From contig CANFNE010000019.1 of the NCBI GenBank assembly GCA_947448105.1, forward strand, positions 1 to 17,453: DNA of 17,453 nucleotides, read 5' to 3'. The notes under the pieces were generated by a model. It was not told the DNA's origin. It saw nothing but the letters and a program-made list of their open reading frames with translations, and searched no databases. The first letter of the stretch is position 1, and each line of letters opens with the position of its first letter. The position numbers and the translations under genes are program-made. Positions 13,906 through 17,453 of the stretch are shown here, in pieces. Origin of the DNA: Burkholderiales bacterium. Its GTDB lineage: Bacteria > Pseudomonadota > Gammaproteobacteria > Burkholderiales > Burkholderiaceae_C.

Positions 13906-16900
13906 GTGAACTTCTCTTCGCTCTCGATCAAGAACCCGGTTCCGGCGATCATGCTGTTTGCCCTGCTGTCGCTGGCAGGGCTGCTGGCGTTTCGCGCCAG
14001 CGTGGTGCAAGATTTTCCGGACATTGAGCTGCCCATCGTCACCGTCAGCGCCAGTTTGCCGGGTGCAGCACCTGCGCAGCTGGAAACCGAGGTGGCGCGC
14101 AAGATCGAGGACGCTGTGGCCAGCCTGGCCGGGGTCAAAAACATCTACACCAAAGTGCTCGACGGCAGCGCCACCGTGACGGTGGAATTTGTGCTGGAAA
14201 AGCCGATCAACGAGGCCGTCAACGATGTGCGCGACGCCGTCTCTGGCGTGCGCGCCGACCTGCCCAGCGAGCTGCGTGACCCGTCCGTGACCAAAGCGTC
14301 CACCGCCGGGCGCGTGGTGCTGGCCTTTACCGTCCAAGCGGCGCAGGAAGCTGGCAAAGCGCCCTTGGACGACGAGGCGGTGAGCTGGTTTGTGGACAAC
14401 ACGGTGGCCAAGCGCTTGCGCGCCGTGCCCGGCGTGGGCGCGGTCAAGCGCCTGGGCGGCGTGAGCCGCGAAGTGCGGGTGGAACTCATTCCAGCGCGCA
14501 TGGCGGCCCTGCAGGTGGCGGCGGTTGACGTCTCGCGCCGCCTGCGCCTGGTGCAGCAAGAGTCGCCCGGCGGGCGGGGCGATGTGAGCGGCGCCGAGCA
14601 GTCGGTGCGCACCATTGCCACGGTGCAGTCTGCCGCCGAACTGGCAAACCTGGATTTGCCACTGGCCGATGGCCGCCACATTCGCCTGGGCGACGTAGCG
14701 CAGGTGCTCGATACGGTGAGCGAGCCACGCTCCCTGGCCACCATGAACGGGCAGGCGGTAGTGGGCTTTGAGGTGTTTCGCACCAAGGGCGCCAGCGAAG
14801 TAGAGGTAGCGCGTGGCGCCCGTGCTGCGGTGGATGCGCTGCAAGGCGAGCATCCCAACATCGTGCTCAAGGCGGTGATTGACAACGCCCGCCCGGTGCA
14901 AGAAAACTTCCAGGGCTCGATGGAGCTGCTGTACGAAGGCGCTTTGCTGGCGGTCTTGGTGGTGTGGTGGTTTTTGCGCGACTGGCGCGCCACGCTGGTG
15001 GCCGCTGCCGCCTTGCCCCTGTCGGTGATTCCCACGTTTTTGGGCTTGAAGTACTTTGGCTACACGCTCAACACGGTGACGCTGCTTTCCTTGGCGCTGG
15101 TGGTGGGCGTGCTGGTGGACGACGCGATTGTCGAGATCGAGAACATTGCGCGGCACCTGCGCATGGGAAAAACGCCTTACCAAGCTGCCATGGAAGCGGC
15201 CGATGAGATTGGCATGGCAGTGATTGCCACCACGTTTGCGCTGGTGGCGGTGTTTTTGCCCACGGCCTTTATGGGCGGCGTGCCGGGCCTGTTTTTCAAG
15301 CAGTTTGGTTGGACGGCGGTGCTGGCGATTGTGGCCTCGCTCATGGTGGCGCGGCTGCTCACGCCGATGATGGCGGCGTACATCATGCGCTCGCCGTTCG
15401 ATGCCAAGGGTCAGTCGCATGCCACCGAGCCGCCCGACGGCTGGCTCATGGCCGCCTATATGCGCACCATGCGCTGGTGCCTGCGCCACCGCTGGTGGAC
15501 GGCACTGGGCGCAGCGCTGTTTTTTGTGGGCTCCATTGCCCTAGTGCCACTGCTGCCTACCGGCTTTGTGCCGCCCGCGGACCGCGACCAGACCCAGGTG
15601 ACCATGGAACTGCCACCGGGCAGCACACTGGCGCAAACGGCCCAGGTGGCCGAGCAGGTGCGCCAGTCCATCATGGAGTTGCCCCAGGTGGTGGGCGTGT
15701 TCAGTTCGATTGGTGGTGGCTCTAGCGGCGACGCTTTTGCGCCAGGCGCCGCCGCCGAGGCGCGCCGCGCGGTGTTAACGGTGACCACCGTTGCGCGCTC
15801 CACCCGCGCTGAGTCCATGATCGGCGTGGACGCACTCATTCGCGTTCGCATGGCCGAGATTGCCGGAGCGCGCTTTAACGTGGGGCCGCCTGACAGCGGC
15901 ACCAAGATGCAGCTGGTGCTCAAAAGCGAAGACCCTGTGGCTTTGCTGCAAACCGCCCAGACGGTGGAGCGTGAACTGCGCACGCTGCAGGGCATTGGCA
16001 ATGTCAGCTCCAGCGCGTCGCTGGTGCGCCCGGAGATCATCGTGCGCCCGGACATGCGCCTGGCCGCAGACGCCGGCGTCACCGCCGCCAGCATCGGCGA
16101 GACGGTGCGCGTGGCCACCGCAGGTGACTACGACACGGCACTGTCCAAACTCAACTTGTCGCAGCGCCAGGTGCCCATCCGCGTCATGCTGCCCGACGCG
16201 TTTCGCGCCGACCTGGCCGCGCTGCAGCGCCTGACCGTGCCCGGCAAAAACGGCCCGGTGCTGCTGGGCAGCGTAGCCACCCTCACCATGGAAAGCGGCC
16301 CGGCGCAGATTGACCGCCTCAACCGCAATCGCAACGTCACCCTCGATGTAGAACTGGGCCAACGCACCCTGGGCGAGGTCAACAACGAGGCGCGCGCCTT
16401 GCCGAGCCTGACAAACCTGCCGCCTGCGGTGTCCATTGCCGAACTCGGCGACGCCCAGGAGATGCAGGCCCTGTTTGCCAGCTTTGGTATCGCCATGGGC
16501 ATTGGCGTGCTGTGCATTTACGGCGTGCTGGTGCTGTTGTTCAAAGACTTTTTGCAGCCGGTCACGATTTTGGCGGCGCTGCCGCTGAGCATTGGCGGGG
16601 CCTTTGTGCTGCTTTTGCTCACGGGCCGCGCGTTGTCCATGCCCACCATGATTGGCCTGATCATGCTCATGGGCATCGTCACCAAAAACTCGATTTTGCT
16701 GGTGGACTACGCCATTCTTGCGCGCCAGGCCGGCATGGCGCGCTTCGAGGCGCTGGTGGACGCCTGCCACAAACGCAGCCGCCCCATTGTGATGACCACC
16801 ATTGCCATGGGCGCAGGCATGATGCCGCTGGCCCTGGGATGGGGCGCAGACCCGAGCTTTCGTTCGCCCATGGCGATTGCCGTGATCGGCGGGCTGATCA

Positions 16901-17013
16901 CGTCCACGCTGCTGAGCCTGTTGGTGGTGCCTGCGGTGTTTACTTTTGTGGACGATGTGGCACATCTGCTCGGGCGCCTGCGCCACCGCCTTGCTGGGTC
17001 GAATCCGGTTTGA
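13906..17013 (+). CDS. RND efflux permease, HAE type (AcrB-like)
   Basis: The 1035-residue proton-driven transporter begins at GTG with MNFSSLSIKNPVPAIMLFALL, the usual start of hydrophobic/amphiphilic efflux (HAE1) pumps. It has twelve membrane segments in two homologous halves: the first at about 12-30, segments 2-6 at about 340-490, a seventh near 535, and 8-12 at about 865-1020. Each half carries a large periplasmic loop. The proton-relay residues are present: two Asp in segment 4 (GVLVDDAIVEIEN, D405 and D406) and a Lys in segment 10 (GIVTKNSILLVDYA, K927), corresponding to AcrB D407, D408 and K940. Metal-type (CusA-like) RND pumps differ at these positions, so organic compounds such as drugs, solvents or phenolics are more likely substrates. 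No regulator lies in the window. Only Glu410 beside the Asp pair is unusual relative to AcrB. Confidence 0.96.
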   Translation: MNFSSLSIKNPVPAIMLFALLSLAGLLAFRASVVQDFPDIELPIVTVSASLPGAAPAQLETEVARKIEDAVASLAGVKNIYTKVLDGSATVTVEFVLEKPINEAVNDVRDAVSGVRADLPSELRDPSVTKASTAGRVVLAFTVQAAQEAGKAPLDDEAVSWFVDNTVAKRLRAVPGVGAVKRLGGVSREVRVELIPARMAALQVAAVDVSRRLRLVQQESPGGRGDVSGAEQSVRTIATVQSAAELANLDLPLADGRHIRLGDVAQVLDTVSEPRSLATMNGQAVVGFEVFRTKGASEVEVARGARAAVDALQGEHPNIVLKAVIDNARPVQENFQGSMELLYEGALLAVLVVWWFLRDWRATLVAAAALPLSVIPTFLGLKYFGYTLNTVTLLSLALVVGVLVDDAIVEIENIARHLRMGKTPYQAAMEAADEIGMAVIATTFALVAVFLPTAFMGGVPGLFFKQFGWTAVLAIVASLMVARLLTPMMAAYIMRSPFDAKGQSHATEPPDGWLMAAYMRTMRWCLRHRWWTALGAALFFVGSIALVPLLPTGFVPPADRDQTQVTMELPPGSTLAQTAQVAEQVRQSIMELPQVVGVFSSIGGGSSGDAFAPGAAAEARRAVLTVTTVARSTRAESMIGVDALIRVRMAEIAGARFNVGPPDSGTKMQLVLKSEDPVALLQTAQTVERELRTLQGIGNVSSSASLVRPEIIVRPDMRLAADAGVTAASIGETVRVATAGDYDTALSKLNLSQRQVPIRVMLPDAFRADLAALQRLTVPGKNGPVLLGSVATLTMESGPAQIDRLNRNRNVTLDVELGQRTLGEVNNEARALPSLTNLPPAVSIAELGDAQEMQALFASFGIAMGIGVLCIYGVLVLLFKDFLQPVTILAALPLSIGGAFVLLLLTGRALSMPTMIGLIMLMGIVTKNSILLVDYAILARQAGMARFEALVDACHKRSRPIVMTTIAMGAGMMPLALGWGADPSFRSPMAIAVIGGLITSTLLSLLVVPAVFTFVDDVAHLLGRLRHRLAGSNPV

Positions 17014-17034
17014 TTGGTGCGCCTGCGCCGCCAC

Positions 17035-17070
17035 AGCCTCAGCTTTAGCCTTAGCCTTAGCCTTAGCCTC
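17035..17070 (+). repeat. Hexanucleotide tandem repeat (AGCCTT-type, six units)
   Basis: Six consecutive 6-bp units read AGCCTC, AGCTTT, AGCCTT, AGCCTT, AGCCTT, AGCCTC. The array starts 21 bp after the permease stop codon. Translated on either strand it only gives alternating dipeptides (Ala-Lys or Leu-Ala), and no gene model supports coding. It is a simple-sequence array able to change length by replication slippage. Confidence 0.85.
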
Positions 17071-17119
17071 AGGCATATTATGTTTTTTCGCTTGGGCTAA
17101 AGCTCCGCTGGGTGCCCCC

Positions 17120-17188
17120 CTATCCCCCCAACCCCCTTTCCACCCCAGCGGGGTAGAAAGGAGGAGCCAACAGCCCCATTTGATTTCG
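17120..17188 (+). repeat. Inverted-repeat element, left copy with internal hairpin
   Basis: A roughly 70-bp segment recurs in inverted, diverged form at 17270-17340. Shared blocks in order are CCCCCAACCCC, a GC-rich hairpin, GCCAACA and CATTTG. The hairpin here pairs CCCCCTTTC-C-ACCCC (17132-17146) with GGGGT-A-GAAAGGAGG (17150-17164) around an AGC loop, with two mismatches. A competing fold is possible: CCGCTGGGTG at 17105-17114 can pair with CACCCCAGCGG at 17141-17151. There is no T-run after it, so it is not a classic terminator. Confidence 0.65.
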
Positions 17189-17269
17189 TCGCCCCGACTA
17201 GGGCACCACTGGCCACGGTTGCAGCGCACACATTTCGCAGGCACCACGCTAGTAGAAGGCTAGCCGACG

Positions 17270-17340
17270 CGAAAAAACCAAATGTGGTTGTTGGCCCCCC
17301 TCTCTCGCCCGCGGGGCGAGAGAGGGGTTGGGGGAGAGAG
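17270..17340 (-). repeat. Inverted-repeat element, right copy with perfect 14-bp hairpin
   Basis: This is the reverse-oriented partner of 17120-17188. Read on the minus strand it gives CCCCCAACCCC, a hairpin, GCCAACAACCACATTTGG and a T-rich stretch. The hairpin is perfect: CCCCTCTCTCGCCC (17297-17310) pairs with GGGCGAGAGAGGGG (17314-17327) around a GCG loop. About 80 bp (17189-17269) separate the two copies and hold no gene I can recognise. The whole unit lies in the gap after the RND permease and may limit read-through between convergent transcripts, or be a small dispersed element. Confidence 0.7.
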
Positions 17341-17406
17341 TGGGAAAAACCCTACCCCTGGCGGCAAGGACGCAAATCCGGGTGCAACAGCCCCGCCGTC
17401 AGACGA

Positions 17407-17453
17407 CTAGCCGATTGCCACCGGCCGCGCCGGGTCGCTGCACCACTCGCTCC
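17407..17453 (-). CDS. Possible C-terminal end of a minus-strand gene (cut by right edge)
   Basis: One minus-strand frame entering from the right edge reads SEWCSDPARPVAIG and then a TAG stop (17407-17409). The residue mix looks protein-like, and a convergent gene would fit the repeat-bearing gap. The other two frames stay open to 17399 and further left, so the choice of frame is a guess. Fourteen residues are too few to name a family. Apart from this fragment and the repeats, I see nothing coding in 17014-17453. Confidence 0.25.
   Translation of the reverse strand, partial: SEWCSDPARPVAIG

Noticed and set aside
17035..17076. Lys-Ala repeat peptide encoded on the minus strand by the hexamer array
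   Set aside because: The dipeptide pattern is a direct result of a 6-bp repeat, and the frame runs into the antisense of the permease with no ribosome site.
13864..17247. Two long minus-strand frames opposite the RND permease (13864-15489 and 15775-17247)
   Set aside because: Both are His-, Arg- and Gly-rich shadows. The plus-strand permease is complete and carries the expected catalytic residues.
1..17453. CRISPR arrays, insertion sequences, prophage or integrase genes
   Set aside because: No direct-repeat and spacer pattern, no transposase or integrase motif, and no duplicated tRNA end were seen on either strand.

Overview
The window reads as a stretch of a GC-rich betaproteobacterial chromosome, most likely Burkholderiales and probably Comamonadaceae (Rhodoferax, Polaromonas or Acidovorax type). 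This rests on the protein flavours, on a BPSS1780-type membrane protein paired with an APH-type homoserine kinase, on dense high-GC coding with long antisense shadow ORFs, and on the 3' intergenic repeats. It is an inference from recognition; no database search was run.

Left part (1-1558): the N-terminal 85 codons of a short-chain dehydrogenase run off the left edge on the minus strand. A complete tRNA-Val(GAC) follows on the plus strand, with an extended -10 promoter and an intrinsic terminator. Then comes a membrane-anchored alpha/beta hydrolase on the minus strand.

Phosphate block (1671-4430, minus strand): a small exported protein of unknown function is followed by a large alkaline phosphatase carrying an extra N-terminal beta-rich segment. 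Ahead of the pair are three GTCA-type half-sites at an exact 11-bp period, with a -10-like hexamer 10 bp downstream. This is the layout of a PhoB-activated promoter, so the pair looks like a phosphate-starvation operon.

Housekeeping block (4451-9235): homoserine kinase and a BPSS1780-like multi-pass membrane protein are coupled by an ATGA overlap on the minus strand. They diverge from polA (full-length DNA polymerase I with all three activities) on the plus strand.

Transport block (9373-17013, plus strand): a Tat-exported dienelactone-hydrolase-family protein, a ZIP metal transporter with a histidine-rich loop, and a complete tripartite RND efflux system (NodT-type outer-membrane lipoprotein, periplasmic adaptor, HAE-type permease). 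Spacing is tight (10 to 41 bp), so at least the last four genes are probably co-transcribed.

Right edge (17014-17453): no convincing complete gene. It holds a hexanucleotide tandem array and a roughly 220-bp element made of two diverged inverted copies of one sequence. Each copy folds into its own GC-rich hairpin, and base pairing is largely kept although the arm sequences differ. A convergent minus-strand gene may end just inside the window. The two least explained items are the PhoB-controlled small exported protein and this structured inverted-repeat element.
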